A stretch of DNA of 64,000 nt from Bacteroidota bacterium (GTDB lineage Bacteria > Bacteroidota > Bacteroidia > 2-12-FULL-35-15): contig CANNHN010000003.1 of NCBI GenBank assembly GCA_947504725.1, positions 1 to 64,000 on the forward strand, written 5' to 3'. Shown here one piece after another: positions 9,256-18,971 of this stretch. A model generated the notes under the pieces. That model ran no database searches. It was not told the origin of the DNA and saw nothing but the letters and a program-made list of their open reading frames with translations. The position numbers and the translations under genes were made by a program. Positions within the stretch are counted from its first letter, which is position 1. The number at the start of each line of letters is the position of its first letter.

Positions 9256-10206
9256 ATGAAAAAAATCTACTTAATACTAGCAATCTGCACGTCCTCTGTT
9301 TTAGCAACTGGACAAGTTTTTTGGACTGAAACGTTTGGAACAGGATGTAATCAAGGACAGTTAGCGAGTGCATTCACAGGAGCAAATGGTGCTTGGACAA
9401 TTGCTTCAACTGGAACAAACGATGCAACAGCGAATACATTCTATATAGGTGCTCAAGAAGCTGGAAATGCAATTGGATCATGTGGAACAGGTTGTGCAGG
9501 AACCGTTGATGCAACATTGCATGTTGGAAACATTGCCATAGCTATAGTTTCATTAGTTGCAGATAATGGTGCTTCTTATTTTTCAGGTGTTGCTGGTGCT
9601 TGCGCAGCTGTGGGAATTTGTGCTACAACAAATAGAAGAGCAGAATCTCCAATCATTAATTGCACAGGAAAATCAGGCATTACGCTTTCATGTGGTTACA
9701 TGGAAAATGGAGATGCAACAACTGATGATGCGAGTCTTTGGTATTCTGCTGATGGCGGAACTACTTGGACACTTTTAAATAACATGGCAAAAACAACGCT
9801 TGGTACTTGTGCTCCGCAAGGAACATGGACTGCTTATTCCTTTGCTTTGCCAGCTAGTGCAAACAATAATGCTACCGTGAAAATCGGATTCAATTGGACA
9901 AACAATGATGATGGTTTAGGAACTGATCCTTCTTTTGCAGTTGATGATATTACATTGTCTGGACTTTCAGTTGGAATAACGGATGCTTCTTCTGAATCAC
10001 TACAAGTATTTGCAAATGGAAGTAGTGTAATTATTAAATCAAATGATGTTGTTCAATTACAAGGTGTGTTTGATGTTTTGGGAAGAACAATTACTGCTTC
10101 TTTAGAAAACAATACCATCAATTTAGAAGCGCAACCTTCAGGCGTTTATTTTGTAAGAGTAATTGTGAATGGACAAACGTTTACAAAGAAAGTATTTATC
10201 AAATAG
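9256..10206 (+). CDS. Secreted protein with a T9SS type A sorting domain
   Basis: 316 residues from ATG 9256; the frame extends 8 codons upstream over the promoter. It has a signal peptide (MKKIYLILAICTSSVLATGQ), then a beta-sandwich region rich in Gly, Thr, Asn and Cys resembling a jelly-roll or carbohydrate-binding module (WTETFGTGC at the start, FAVDDITLSG at the end). The C-terminal ~75 residues are a type A sorting domain: QLQGVFDVLGRTI, then SGVYFVRVIVNGQTFTKKVFIK. The sorting domain is recognised by the T9SS and usually removed on export. No catalytic residues are recognised, so the role of the mature protein is unknown. Confidence 0.82.
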   Translation: MKKIYLILAICTSSVLATGQVFWTETFGTGCNQGQLASAFTGANGAWTIASTGTNDATANTFYIGAQEAGNAIGSCGTGCAGTVDATLHVGNIAIAIVSLVADNGASYFSGVAGACAAVGICATTNRRAESPIINCTGKSGITLSCGYMENGDATTDDASLWYSADGGTTWTLLNNMAKTTLGTCAPQGTWTAYSFALPASANNNATVKIGFNWTNNDDGLGTDPSFAVDDITLSGLSVGITDASSESLQVFANGSSVIIKSNDVVQLQGVFDVLGRTITASLENNTINLEAQPSGVYFVRVIVNGQTFTKKVFIK

Positions 10207-10227
10207 ATTGAAATACATTTATAATGC

Positions 10228-10260
10228 TAAAAAGGAGTTCCAATCTGGAGCTCCTTTTTC
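10228..10260 (+). terminator. Intrinsic terminator after the T9SS cargo gene
   Basis: AAAAAGGAG-T-TCCA, loop ATC, TGGA-G-CTCCTTTTT: an almost continuous stem with a T-run. Confidence 0.85.
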
Positions 10261-10419
10261 GTTTCTGATAAAAGTCATATGCTCCAATGACGCAACTTAT
10301 TTTTCATATTCTATTTCCGCCTTAGCTTTGGTGATGATTCTAAACGATAAGAAAGTACGATGTCTCGGATATGAAATTTTCTTTGGTGTTACTTGTCATT
10401 AACATTAACGAGAATAGCA

Positions 10420-11136
10420 ATGAAGCAACTGGCTTTTTATTTCACAAGTATAATTTTGGGTCTAACGAGTTGTGCACCCATTTATACTCCTAATATTGTT
10501 CATGCCCCTCTGTTTTCAGAACAACACGATGCCGATGTTCAAATAGGGATGGGTACTTGCGGATATGATGCTCAGGCGGCCTATGCTCCAACTAATTTTT
10601 TAGGAGTAATGGTCAATTCTTCTTATAGAAACAAAGATGTTTCGGATACAAATTATTATCACAAACATTCATTTGTAGAAGCAGCTGTTGGTTATTATGG
10701 AAAAATAAATGAAGCAGGACGATATGAATGCTATTTAGGGTATGGAAATGGTTCTGCACAAAATTACAACGATTTTTTTAATGGATATGTACAAGGGAAT
10801 TATAATCGGTTTTTTATTCAGCCTTCCATCGGAGCTAAATCAGATGTTTTTGAAGGAGCTTTTTCGTTGAGAGTAGTTTACATTGATATGTATCAGATTT
10901 CAAGAAATATAGGATACAACAGAAATCAGTTGAGTTTGTTTTATTTCGAACCAGTAATCACAGCTCGATTGGGGTATAAATTTGTGAAATTTTTTGCTCA
11001 AGGAGGTTTGTCGATTCCATATGAACATGATGTGAAATATACCGACTCCCCTTTTATATTGAACTTTGGTATGAATTTTAGTTTTTCAAAATCGTATTTG
11101 AAAAATAAAAATCAAGCAGCCGTTTCACTCAATTAG
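10420..11136 (+). CDS. Putative outer-membrane lipoprotein of unknown function
   Basis: 238 residues from ATG 10420; the frame runs 9 codons further upstream from a TTG, ahead of the signal sequence. MKQLAFYFTSIILGLTSC is a lipoprotein signal with lipid attachment at about Cys18. The rest has alternating hydrophobic and aromatic strands (for example GYYGKINEAGRYECYLGYGNG and FFAQGGLSIPYEH) as in small beta-barrel or beta-sandwich envelope proteins. The CAPIYTPNIVHAPLF opening resembles a group of Bacteroidota lipoproteins with a TP(M/L)F motif near the lipid anchor. I do not recognise a function. It is convergent with the next gene, with only 6 bases between the stops. Confidence 0.65.
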   Translation: MKQLAFYFTSIILGLTSCAPIYTPNIVHAPLFSEQHDADVQIGMGTCGYDAQAAYAPTNFLGVMVNSSYRNKDVSDTNYYHKHSFVEAAVGYYGKINEAGRYECYLGYGNGSAQNYNDFFNGYVQGNYNRFFIQPSIGAKSDVFEGAFSLRVVYIDMYQISRNIGYNRNQLSLFYFEPVITARLGYKFVKFFAQGGLSIPYEHDVKYTDSPFILNFGMNFSFSKSYLKNKNQAAVSLN

Positions 11137-11142
11137 AAAATT

Positions 11143-12753
11143 TTACTTCGTTGTAGCCGTTTTTGTTGGCGGTTTTTGAAGTATTATGTTTTTTTCAATT
11201 TCAAAAACATAATTCGCTTTATCATATACATTCACATCCTGAGTATATTCAACAAATCCAGAACTAGTTACTTTGAGAATGTATTTTCCTGGCTCAACAG
11301 CAAAAATATATTTTCCTGATTGTGGATTTATTTCTTTGGAATCAATTTCTTCGTTTGTTTTTTTATCAAGGATAGCAATGGTTGCTTCTAAATCTCGCTT
11401 TGTAGTATCTCCTATTGAAACTATTCCTTTAATAACGGATAAACTTTCTTCTACATCATTAAACGTTACTTTGTAAATATCTAAATCTCCGTAACCTTCT
11501 TTTCTGTAAGCTGAGATGTAAGCATCACGCTTATTTTTTGCAAGTGAAATTTGCATGTTGTCTTCAGGAGTATTTATAGGATAACCAATGTTGATCGGAG
11601 CTCCAAAAGTTTTTGCTTCTGCATTAAATTTAGTTTTAAAAATATCATATCCTCCCATTCCAGTATGACCTTGAGAAGCAAAATACAACATGTTTGTTTT
11701 TTCATCAAACATTGGAAAGTTTTCATCGTACTTCGTATTCACCTTTGAACCTAAATTAATAGGATCGCCCCATTTTCCATTTGGAAGTTTTTTAATAAAA
11801 TATAAATCACAACCTCCAAATCCACCTGGACGATCACTTGAAATAATTAACATGTCTTCATCTTCTGTTACGCAAGCTTCTAGATCGAAATAGGAACCTT
11901 TATTTACTGGTCCACCCAAAACAGTAGGAGCAGGTAATGTTTGTTTTTTTCCAGCAAGAGTAGAAATGTAAAGCTCATCTGAGTCTGATTCATGAAACAT
12001 GTATATAACAATTGTTTTTCCGCTGGGAGTTAAGAAAACACATTGTTCGTCTTCTTCTGTATTAATTAAAGCACCTGCATTCTTTCCTTTAGTCCATTCT
12101 CCTTTTTCTACTTTAGAAACATAAATGTCTGACGTGAAATAACCTGTTTCGCTTTCCACTTCACCCTTCGTTGCACTTCTTCTAGTTGTGTAATAAAGTG
12201 TTCCTTCGTCTCCTGATACAAATGGAAAATAATCTGGCGCTTTGGTATTAATTTCTTTTCCTAAATTTTCGAAAGAAACATTCACCGGTTTTTTGATTAA
12301 TACTTTTGCATTTTCACAATTTTCAATAAAATGATCAACCAGTTCGGTTTCTTCTGGTGTACATTTTTCTCTGTATTTATTGTAGTAAGAAATTGCTTTG
12401 TCGAATTCGTAATGGTAAGCATATGCCATTCCGGTATAAAGCAATACTTCGTTTTTGTACTCACCATTGTTTAATACAAACTCGAAATAAGGAATTGCTT
12501 TTGAGCGATCGTCATTCACATTCAAATAACAAATCCCAAGGTTCAAATTGGTTTGAATGTCTCTTTTGTTTAGTTTGTGTAATTTTAGCAATTCTTTTAG
12601 CGCTCTGTTATAATCTTCATAGCCTAAAAAACCTTTTGCTGCTCTTTTTAGTTCTCTTGGACTTTTTTTGCTTTGAGCAGTCCCATAATTACAAAACAAG
12701 AAAAGTAAAATAGCGATAAGATAACGTTGCATGAATAGCGTTTTATGTTTCAT
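11143..12753 (-). CDS. Secreted TPR / PD40-propeller / carboxypeptidase-regulatory-like protein, PorE-like but without OmpA
   Basis: 536 residues. Signal peptide (MQRYLIAILLFLFCNYGTAQ at residues 8-27; the internal ATG at 12732 is an alternative start), TPR-like helices (about 28-165: KELLKLHKLNKRDIQTNLNLG, AIPYFEFVL), a PD40/WD40-like propeller (about 170-430: DYFPFVSGDEGTLYYTTRR, LIISSDRPGGFGGCDLYF, MLYFASQGHTGMGGYDIF), then a Cna-B or carboxypeptidase-regulatory-like domain (VIKGIVSIGD to IEKNIIL). This is the order found in the T9SS peptidoglycan-linked protein PorE, but the C-terminal OmpA domain is absent. It is probably a periplasmic or outer-membrane-associated scaffold. No neighbour suggests its partner. 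Confidence 0.75.
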   Translation of the reverse strand: MKHKTLFMQRYLIAILLFLFCNYGTAQSKKSPRELKRAAKGFLGYEDYNRALKELLKLHKLNKRDIQTNLNLGICYLNVNDDRSKAIPYFEFVLNNGEYKNEVLLYTGMAYAYHYEFDKAISYYNKYREKCTPEETELVDHFIENCENAKVLIKKPVNVSFENLGKEINTKAPDYFPFVSGDEGTLYYTTRRSATKGEVESETGYFTSDIYVSKVEKGEWTKGKNAGALINTEEDEQCVFLTPSGKTIVIYMFHESDSDELYISTLAGKKQTLPAPTVLGGPVNKGSYFDLEACVTEDEDMLIISSDRPGGFGGCDLYFIKKLPNGKWGDPINLGSKVNTKYDENFPMFDEKTNMLYFASQGHTGMGGYDIFKTKFNAEAKTFGAPINIGYPINTPEDNMQISLAKNKRDAYISAYRKEGYGDLDIYKVTFNDVEESLSVIKGIVSIGDTTKRDLEATIAILDKKTNEEIDSKEINPQSGKYIFAVEPGKYILKVTSSGFVEYTQDVNVYDKANYVFEIEKNIILQKPPTKTATTK

Positions 12754-12845
12754 TTTTTAAATAGCAAGCTAAATTAATGAAAAATAGCTCTGCTTTTTTA
12801 TGCCTGCAATTTTAAACTCTAAAAATCAACAACTCACCAATTTGC

Positions 12846-14384
12846 CTACCCTGCCCAGCCTTCTCTATCTAAGCTTCTGTACTGAATAGCTTCTGCTAAA
12901 TGATTGGTTTCAATGTTTTCACTTTCGTCTAAGTCAGCAATAGTGCGTGCTACTTTTAAAATTCGATCATACGCTCTAGCAGATAATCCTAATTTTTCCA
13001 TTGCTGTTTTTAAGAGTTGATTTCCTGCATCATCAATTTTGCAAACTTCACGTAATTGCTTTGATCCAATTTGTGCATTACAATGAACACCATCATTTTT
13101 TTTAAATCGTTTTTCTTGAATGGCTCTTGCTTTTATGACTCTGGTCCTTACAAATTCACTTTTTTCAGATTTACGTTCTTCTGCTAGTTCATTATAAGAA
13201 ACAGGTGTTACTTCCACATGAATATCTATTCTGTCTAATAATGGTCCTGATATTTTATTCAAATATTTTTGTACCGTTCCTGGAGGACAAACACATTCTT
13301 TCTCTGGGTGATTGTAATAACCGCACGGACAAGGATTCATGGATGCTACCAACATAAAACTTGCTGGATATTCTACTGAAAATTTAGCTCGTGAAATCGT
13401 AACAACTCTATCTTCCAAAGGCTGACGCATCACCTCTAAAACGGTACGTTTGAATTCGGGTAACTCATCTAAAAATAATACACCATTGTGAGATAAAGAA
13501 ATTTCTCCAGGTTGAGGAACGCCACCACCTCCAACTAAAGCAACATCTGAAATTGTATGATGAGGTGAACGAAATGGGCGAATAGAAACTAAACCTGTGT
13601 TCTTTCCCATTTTACCAGCAACACTGTGAATTTTTGTTGTTTCTAATGCTTCTTGCAAATTCATAGGAGGTAAAATGGTTGGTAATCTTTTGGCAAGCAT
13701 TGTTTTTCCAGCTCCTGGAGGACCAATCAAAATTAAATTATGTCCGCCCGATGCTGCAATTTCCAACGCTCTTTTGATATTTTCTTGTCCTTTTACATCC
13801 GAGAAATCGAACTCTGTTTCTTTCAACTTTGAAAAAAATTCATCTTCAGTATTAATAATCGTTCGAACCAATTCTAGCTCTCCGTTAAAAAAATCGATGA
13901 CTTGTTTTATGTTTTCTACTCCATAAACTTCGAGTCCGTCCACAATTCCTGCTTCTTCTGCATTTTGTTTTGGAAGGATAATGCCTTTGAATTTTTCATT
14001 TCGGGCTTGAATGGCAATTGGTAAAACACCTCTGATTGGTTGTAACCCTCCATCTAAGGAAAGTTCACCCATAATCAAATAATCGCCAATACTTTCAGAA
14101 AGAATCTGTTCAGATGCAGCTAAAATTCCAACTGCAATGGTTAAATCGTATGCCGATCCTTCCTTTCGGATATCAGCTGGAGCCATATTGATTACTATGC
14201 TTTTTCCTGGTATTTTGTAGCCATTATTTTTAAGTGCAGCGGCTATTCTTTGTTGACTTTCTTTCACTGCACTATCAGGAAGTCCTACCATTAAAAAATT
14301 TACTCCTGCATTGATGTTTGTCTCCACCGTCACTGTTGTGGCATTAATGCCATAAACGGCACTGCCATACGTCTTCACTAGCAT
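12846..14384 (-). CDS. YifB/ComM-family AAA+ ATPase (Mg-chelatase-like)
   Basis: 512 residues, standard for the family. The N-terminal Lon-protease-like ChlI domain ([18 protein letters not shown] to [14 protein letters not shown], about 1-165) is followed by the AAA+ module with Walker [16 protein letters not shown] (about 219-233), [16 protein letters not shown], Walker [12 protein letters not shown], the cysteine cluster [17 protein letters not shown], and a C-terminal lid with [18 protein letters not shown]. The family member ComM is a hexameric helicase that promotes branch migration in natural transformation. It is flanked by unrelated genes. Confidence 0.92.
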   Translation of the reverse strand: MLVKTYGSAVYGINATTVTVETNINAGVNFLMVGLPDSAVKESQQRIAAALKNNGYKIPGKSIVINMAPADIRKEGSAYDLTIAVGILAASEQILSESIGDYLIMGELSLDGGLQPIRGVLPIAIQARNEKFKGIILPKQNAEEAGIVDGLEVYGVENIKQVIDFFNGELELVRTIINTEDEFFSKLKETEFDFSDVKGQENIKRALEIAASGGHNLILIGPPGAGKTMLAKRLPTILPPMNLQEALETTKIHSVAGKMGKNTGLVSIRPFRSPHHTISDVALVGGGGVPQPGEISLSHNGVLFLDELPEFKRTVLEVMRQPLEDRVVTISRAKFSVEYPASFMLVASMNPCPCGYYNHPEKECVCPPGTVQKYLNKISGPLLDRIDIHVEVTPVSYNELAEERKSEKSEFVRTRVIKARAIQEKRFKKNDGVHCNAQIGSKQLREVCKIDDAGNQLLKTAMEKLGLSARAYDRILKVARTIADLDESENIETNHLAEAIQYRSLDREGWAG

Positions 14385-14572
14385 AAAATAGGTTTAAAAT
14401 TTTTCGGGAGTAGGCATCAAATGTACAAAAGTACTTCGTACAATAAACGTGTATACACGGCTGTTTTTTTGCCATCAATTACTAAGAATTAATTGAATTT
14501 TAATTTTTTTATTCTGCTTTTTGGTCGTATTTTAGCTAATAAATCAAAAAACAAATCAAACCCAAATACACG

Positions 14573-16618
14573 ATGAAAAAAATTGCTACACTTACCTTGG
14601 GATGTTTGCTAGGCTTAACAGCTGTTCAAGCACAAACATTCTCTGATGATTTTGAAAGTTATACATTAACAACACCGCTTTTAGGGATGCAGTCTCCTGA
14701 TTGGAGAACTTGGACATCTACTACAGGTGGTGGAGCAGAAGATGTTGCGGTAGTTTCTACTGATAATCATACGGTTGCCGGATCAAAATCTATTTATTTT
14801 TCTTCTACGAGTGCAACTGGTGGACCAGATGATGTGATTTTACCTTTCACTACAGGTGCTCCTTTAAATACTGGTCAGTTTTCTTGGAAATCTTGGTTTA
14901 AAATACCAACTGCAAAAACGGCTTATTTCAATTTTCAAGGAACTTCTACAATGGGTGGAATGTACGTATTGGACTGTTGGATGAATGCTGGTGGTGCGAT
15001 ACAAGTTCAAAATACAGGTACTATTGTATCTACTGGTACTTTTCCTGTAGGCGCATGGTTTGAGATGGAAATCAAAGCAAATTTTAATGCAAATGCTTGG
15101 GAATTATTAATCAATGGTGTTTCTCAAGGAACATGGTCAAATGCAAACAATCAAGTTTGGGGTATCGATTATTACCCTGCTGATGCTGCTGCAAGTTTTT
15201 GGGTAGATGATGTTTCTTACAATGTTACTCCTTATACGTTACCTGCATTAAATGCTGCTGGTAACTTATTAAATATTTCTATGGGATTGGCTAGTGCAAC
15301 AAGATTTCCTGCTGTTACTGTCAGAAATTTAGGAACAAGCGTTATTAATTCATTTGATATTTCTATCACTCAAAACGGTGGTGCTCCAGTTGTTAAAAAC
15401 GTAACAGGTTTAACCTTAGCTTCATTAGCGAATACTATTCAAACATATACTGTACCTTTTACACTTGTTGCTGGTTCAAATACATTTGTTGCTACAATTA
15501 GTAACGTAAATGGTGCAGGTGCTGATGGTGACCCTTCAGACGATGTGCTTACAACTGTTTTGAATCCTGTAGTAACTCCAGCTGCTGGTAAAATGGTAGT
15601 TGCTGAAGAAGGAACTGGAACATGGTGTCAGTGGTGCCCTAGAGGTGCTGTTTTTATGGATATAATGGATACAAAATATGCAGGTTTCATTGCTCCAATC
15701 GCAGTTCACAATGGTGACCCAATGACAGTTACTGCTTATGATGCAGCTATCGGTGCATTAATTGGAGGTTACCCAAGTGCTTTGGTTGATCGTTTACCTG
15801 AAATTGACCCAAGTGGACTGGAAACAGATTTCTTAACTCGTATTGTAGTTGCTCCGAAAGCTTTTGTTATGAACGGTGCAACGTATAATTCTACAACTCG
15901 TGTATTAAATGTTTCTGTTACGTATACAAATCAAGCGTTATTAACAGGAAATTATAAAGCACTTTGTGTTATCACAGAAAATGATGTAACTGGAACTACT
16001 GGATATGCTCAATCAAATGCATATGCTGGTGGTGGTGCTGGACCAATGGGTGGTTTCGAATTACTAGCGAATCCTGTTCCTGCTTCTCAAATGCAATATG
16101 ATTTCGTTGCACGTATGATTAGCCCTAGTTTTGCTGGTACTCCAAATGCTCAAGGAACGACTACTGCTATTGGTGGTGTATTTACTTGGACTTACTCATT
16201 TACGTTACCTGCTGGTTATGATGATACACAAGTTCACATTGTGGGTATGTTGGTTGATCCAACAGGTAAAATTGAAAATGCTGATTACACAACTATCCCT
16301 GAAGCAGTAGCTAACGGATATGTTACAGGTTCTGGAGTTGGAATAAATGATATCGCTTCTGCACCGGATGCACAAGTGAGTGTTTATCCTAATCCTACTG
16401 CTAATACTTCTACGATCTCTTTAAATCTTGCAAAAGCATCTACTGTTTCTGTAGCGATTTATGCAGTGGATGGTTCATTAGTAGGAAGCAAATCGTATGG
16501 TGAATTAAACGGTGCAATGTTATTGCCTGTTGATTTAACAATCTATAATGCTGGTTTATATTTTGTAAACGTTACAATCGATGGAAATACTTCGGTATTG
16601 AAATTGGTAAAACAATAA
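14573..16618 (+). CDS. T9SS cargo with an Omp28-like (thioredoxin-like) domain
   Basis: 681 residues. Signal peptide 1-20 (ending QAQ); about 21-220 a lectin-like jelly roll (FSDDFESYTL at the start, ASFWVDDVSYNV at the end); about 225-330 an Ig-like or CARDB module; about 340-590 an Omp28-related region with TGTWCQWCPRGAVFMD, whose CQWC resembles a thioredoxin CxxC, and YPSALVDR; residues ~600-681 a type A sorting domain (VSVYPNPTANTSTISL, GLYFVNVTIDG). The Omp28 domain is frequent in exported Bacteroidota proteins; its redox activity is not proven. It is transcribed alone and followed by a strong terminator. Confidence 0.85.
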   Translation: MKKIATLTLGCLLGLTAVQAQTFSDDFESYTLTTPLLGMQSPDWRTWTSTTGGGAEDVAVVSTDNHTVAGSKSIYFSSTSATGGPDDVILPFTTGAPLNTGQFSWKSWFKIPTAKTAYFNFQGTSTMGGMYVLDCWMNAGGAIQVQNTGTIVSTGTFPVGAWFEMEIKANFNANAWELLINGVSQGTWSNANNQVWGIDYYPADAAASFWVDDVSYNVTPYTLPALNAAGNLLNISMGLASATRFPAVTVRNLGTSVINSFDISITQNGGAPVVKNVTGLTLASLANTIQTYTVPFTLVAGSNTFVATISNVNGAGADGDPSDDVLTTVLNPVVTPAAGKMVVAEEGTGTWCQWCPRGAVFMDIMDTKYAGFIAPIAVHNGDPMTVTAYDAAIGALIGGYPSALVDRLPEIDPSGLETDFLTRIVVAPKAFVMNGATYNSTTRVLNVSVTYTNQALLTGNYKALCVITENDVTGTTGYAQSNAYAGGGAGPMGGFELLANPVPASQMQYDFVARMISPSFAGTPNAQGTTTAIGGVFTWTYSFTLPAGYDDTQVHIVGMLVDPTGKIENADYTTIPEAVANGYVTGSGVGINDIASAPDAQVSVYPNPTANTSTISLNLAKASTVSVAIYAVDGSLVGSKSYGELNGAMLLPVDLTIYNAGLYFVNVTIDGNTSVLKLVKQ

Positions 16619-16636
16619 ATAGATTTAGTTAATACT

Positions 16637-16673
16637 AAAAAAGTCCCGAGTTATACGCTCGGGACTTTTTTTA
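16637..16673. terminator. Terminator between convergent genes
   Basis: AAAAAAGTCCCGAG, a 7-base loop, then CTCGGGACTTTTTTT: a 14-bp stem usable in both directions (cargo gene on plus, gmhA on minus). Confidence 0.9.
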
Positions 16674-16691
16674 TGAAAAAGAATTTGATTT

Positions 16692-17264
16692 TTAAAGTGA
16701 AGCTTCTACTAAATGAATCAACGAATGAATCACTTTTATGTGAATCTCTTGAGCTCTATCTGCATACTCACTGTGTGGTGCGCGGATCTCCACATCACAT
16801 AATCCAGCTATTTTTCCACCATCTTTTCCTGTTAAACCGATAATAAACATTCCTTTTTCTTTTGCTGAGGTGATTGCATTTAGAACATTTGCTGAATTTC
16901 CACTTGTACTGATAGCCAACAAGACATCTCCTTTATTTCCTAGGGCTTCAATGTATCTAGAAAATACTTTATCATAGCCATAATCATTTCCTACGCAGGA
17001 AATATGAGATGGATCTGAAATGGAAATCGCAGGTAATGCTTTTCTATCTTCACGAAAACGACCGCTTAATTCCTCTGCAAAATGCATGGCATCGCACATC
17101 GAACCACCATTTCCACATGAAATAACTTTATTCCCTTTTTTGAATGCTTCAGAAAGCAATTTCCCAGCTTTTTCAATTGCTTCGATGTTTTTTGGCTCCG
17201 CTATAAATTGCTGTAATACCTTTTGGGCTTCGTTTAGGTTATTCTCAATCAATGATTTGTTCAT
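16692..17264 (-). CDS. gmhA: Phosphoheptose isomerase GmhA
   Basis: D-sedoheptulose-7-phosphate isomerase, first step of ADP-heptose synthesis for the lipopolysaccharide inner core. 190 residues, near the E. coli length of 192. SIS-domain features seen: [21 protein letters not shown] (about 50-70), the [12 protein letters not shown] loop, [13 protein letters not shown] (phosphosugar-binding Ser/Thr loop) and the C-terminal [13 protein letters not shown] helix whose His is catalytic in GmhA. It is a single gene; the other heptose genes are not in the window. Confidence 0.9.
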   Translation of the reverse strand: MNKSLIENNLNEAQKVLQQFIAEPKNIEAIEKAGKLLSEAFKKGNKVISCGNGGSMCDAMHFAEELSGRFREDRKALPAISISDPSHISCVGNDYGYDKVFSRYIEALGNKGDVLLAISTSGNSANVLNAITSAKEKGMFIIGLTGKDGGKIAGLCDVEIRAPHSEYADRAQEIHIKVIHSLIHLVEASL

Positions 17265-17396
17265 AGTTCATTTGGTTATCAAAACATAAAATTAAGTCTT
17301 TTGGCATAACATTTGAAATTATTGCAAGGAATTTATATATTTACCCTATACTAATAGCTCTCAAAGTGATTGGTATTTAAATTAAAACTAATAAAT

Positions 17397-17849
17397 ATGA
17401 AAAAAATCTTTACTACTCTAACATTAATGATGGCTTTTGTTTTTGCTACTAAGGCTCAGGCTCCAGCAACCAAAACGGCTGCAGAAGAAAATAATTGTTA
17501 TACAAAATGGGCTCAAAAGTTTCAGGATAGAGGAGCAGAAGATGTTGTTGATGGAACGTATACGGATGTAATCATTTCAATTAGAAATGGTGCTGATGCA
17601 GAATGTTACAATGGAAAGTGTGATGTAAAAGATGGCAAAATTACTGCGATGTACATCAAATTGGAAGATAGCTCTTTCGAACAAATTAAGAAAAAATCGC
17701 GCTATGAAAATGTTCCTTTAGTTATTACTAACGGAATGTCTAGTCCGCTTTTAACAATGGAAAGTGAATTAATTAACGTTTTGTTTATCAAAAAAATTAA
17801 ACCGAAAAAAGCAGGATTTGTTAAGGCTGCTGAACCTACAGACGATTAA
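17397..17849 (+). CDS. Secreted protein of unknown function
   Basis: 150 residues from ATG 17397; 9 upstream codons are open but precede the signal peptide MKKIFTTLTLMMAFVFATKAQ. The mature protein of about 130 residues has two cysteines in ADAECYNGKCDVKDGKI, possibly a disulfide, and a mixed alpha/beta pattern. It ends KKIKPKKAGFVKAAEPTDD. I do not recognise a family. It lies between terminators, so is transcribed alone. Confidence 0.65.
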   Translation: MKKIFTTLTLMMAFVFATKAQAPATKTAAEENNCYTKWAQKFQDRGAEDVVDGTYTDVIISIRNGADAECYNGKCDVKDGKITAMYIKLEDSSFEQIKKKSRYENVPLVITNGMSSPLLTMESELINVLFIKKIKPKKAGFVKAAEPTDD

Positions 17850-17870
17850 GAAATAAAATAAATAAATGAA

Positions 17871-17906
17871 AACGCCTCTTAGTGAAATACTAAGAGGCGT
17901 TTTTTT
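17871..17906. terminator. Bidirectional terminator
   Basis: AACGCCTCTTAGT, loop, then ACTAAGAGGCGTTTTTTT: a perfect long stem with a T-run, between the secreted-protein gene (plus) and tspO (minus). Confidence 0.9.
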
Positions 17907-17911
17907 ATTAG

Positions 17912-18379
17912 CTAATTCAGCCACCATATTGCACCATTCAATACGGATGCAAAACTTACCCATAATAAATAGGGTATTTGTATAAGCGCTGCTGTTTTAT
18001 TTATTTTATAGAAAACAATAATCATAATGATAATACTTATCCAAATCAATATGATTTCTATAAGTGCGATGCCTAATAGCTGAAATTTGAAAAATAAAAA
18101 GCTCCAACAGAAATTAAGAAAAAGTTGGACTAAAAAAATTGCAATTGCTTTTTTTCTAAATTCATTTTCTTTTTGGTTTAAAATAAGATAAAAAGAAATG
18201 CCCATTAAAATATATAAAGTTGTCCAAACCGGACCGAAAAGATAATTTGGAGGATTAAAAAATGGCTTGTTTAATGTCGTAAACCAACCTGTAATGCTAT
18301 CCGATGTGGCAATGCCAGATAAAGCGCCAACGAAGAGTGTAAATAAAATGCATAAAATTAATAAGAGTGCTTTTTTCAT
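17912..18379 (-). CDS. tspO: TspO/MBR-family membrane protein
   Basis: 155 residues, the normal length, with five membrane helices. Seen: the N-terminal GALSGIATSDSITGWFTTLNKPFFNPPNYLFGPVW region (helix 1, loop and WFTTLNKPFFNPP signature), then helices VWTTLYILMGISFYLIL, LNFCWSFLFFKFQLLG, LIWISIIIMIIVFYKI and IPYLLWVSFASVLNGAIWWLN. TspO binds porphyrins and cholesterol-like ligands and is linked to stress and porphyrin turnover. It starts 2 bases after the stop of the SRPBCC gene, so the two are co-transcribed. Confidence 0.9.
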   Translation of the reverse strand: MKKALLLILCILFTLFVGALSGIATSDSITGWFTTLNKPFFNPPNYLFGPVWTTLYILMGISFYLILNQKENEFRKKAIAIFLVQLFLNFCWSFLFFKFQLLGIALIEIILIWISIIIMIIVFYKINKTAALIQIPYLLWVSFASVLNGAIWWLN

Positions 18380-18380
18380 G

Positions 18381-18848
18381 TTAGTTCATTTTTCCAAATC
18401 GCTTTTCAATAGCAATCGTTCGATAATCAAATATATTTTTCAGTTGCTTTTTTATTAAAATAGCATTCGCTATCGACCCTAAAAAAACCAAAGGTGGTTG
18501 ATAGTTTACGATATCTGTCATTAATACTCCCCCTTCAATTGGTTCTATTTTATGCTGATGGTGCCACATTTTATAAGGTCCAATGCGTTGTTCGTCAACA
18601 AAGTATTCGTTTTCTTTTACATGTGTTATTTCTGTCATCCAGTTTAATTTGATTCCCAAAATAGGACTCACCTTATATGTAATAATCATTCCAGGATACA
18701 TTTTACCTTGACCCGTATTGTTTGTAACCAAAAACCCCATGTGTGGTGGTGTAATCTCTTTTAAGTTGACCGGAGCAGAAATAAAATCCCAAATTTCCGG
18801 AATGGTTGCAGGTATTTTTTGACTTGCTTTGACTTGATAAAATCCCAT
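18381..18848 (-). CDS. SRPBCC-family ligand-binding protein
   Basis: 155 residues. The START/SRPBCC helix-grip pattern is clear: an N-terminal strand (FYQVKASQKIPATIPEIWDF), VNLKEITPPHMGF, then WMTEITHVKENEYFVDEQRIGPYKMWHHQH and the long C-terminal amphipathic helix (GSIANAILIKKQLKNIFDY). The family binds hydrophobic ligands; in Bacteroidota such genes often sit near TspO, photolyase or carotenoid genes. Here only tspO follows, in what looks like a two-gene operon. The specific ligand is unknown. Confidence 0.82.
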   Translation of the reverse strand: MGFYQVKASQKIPATIPEIWDFISAPVNLKEITPPHMGFLVTNNTGQGKMYPGMIITYKVSPILGIKLNWMTEITHVKENEYFVDEQRIGPYKMWHHQHKIEPIEGGVLMTDIVNYQPPLVFLGSIANAILIKKQLKNIFDYRTIAIEKRFGKMN

Positions 18849-18920
18849 GGCGTATTCTTTATATATAACTAGAACCCCAAGCGACTCAAATTGTTTAGAA
18901 TTAGCATAGGTGATTGAATA

Positions 18921-18955
18921 AAAAAGCCCCGAGTGAAATCACTCGGGGCTTTTTA
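18921..18955. terminator. Intrinsic terminator after the FG-GAP cargo gene
   Basis: AAAAAGCCCCGAGTG, loop, then CACTCGGGGCTTTTTA: a strong stem, placed just past the stop of the 957-residue cargo gene on the minus strand. Confidence 0.85.
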
Positions 18956-18971
18956 AATTATTCTAAAACTC

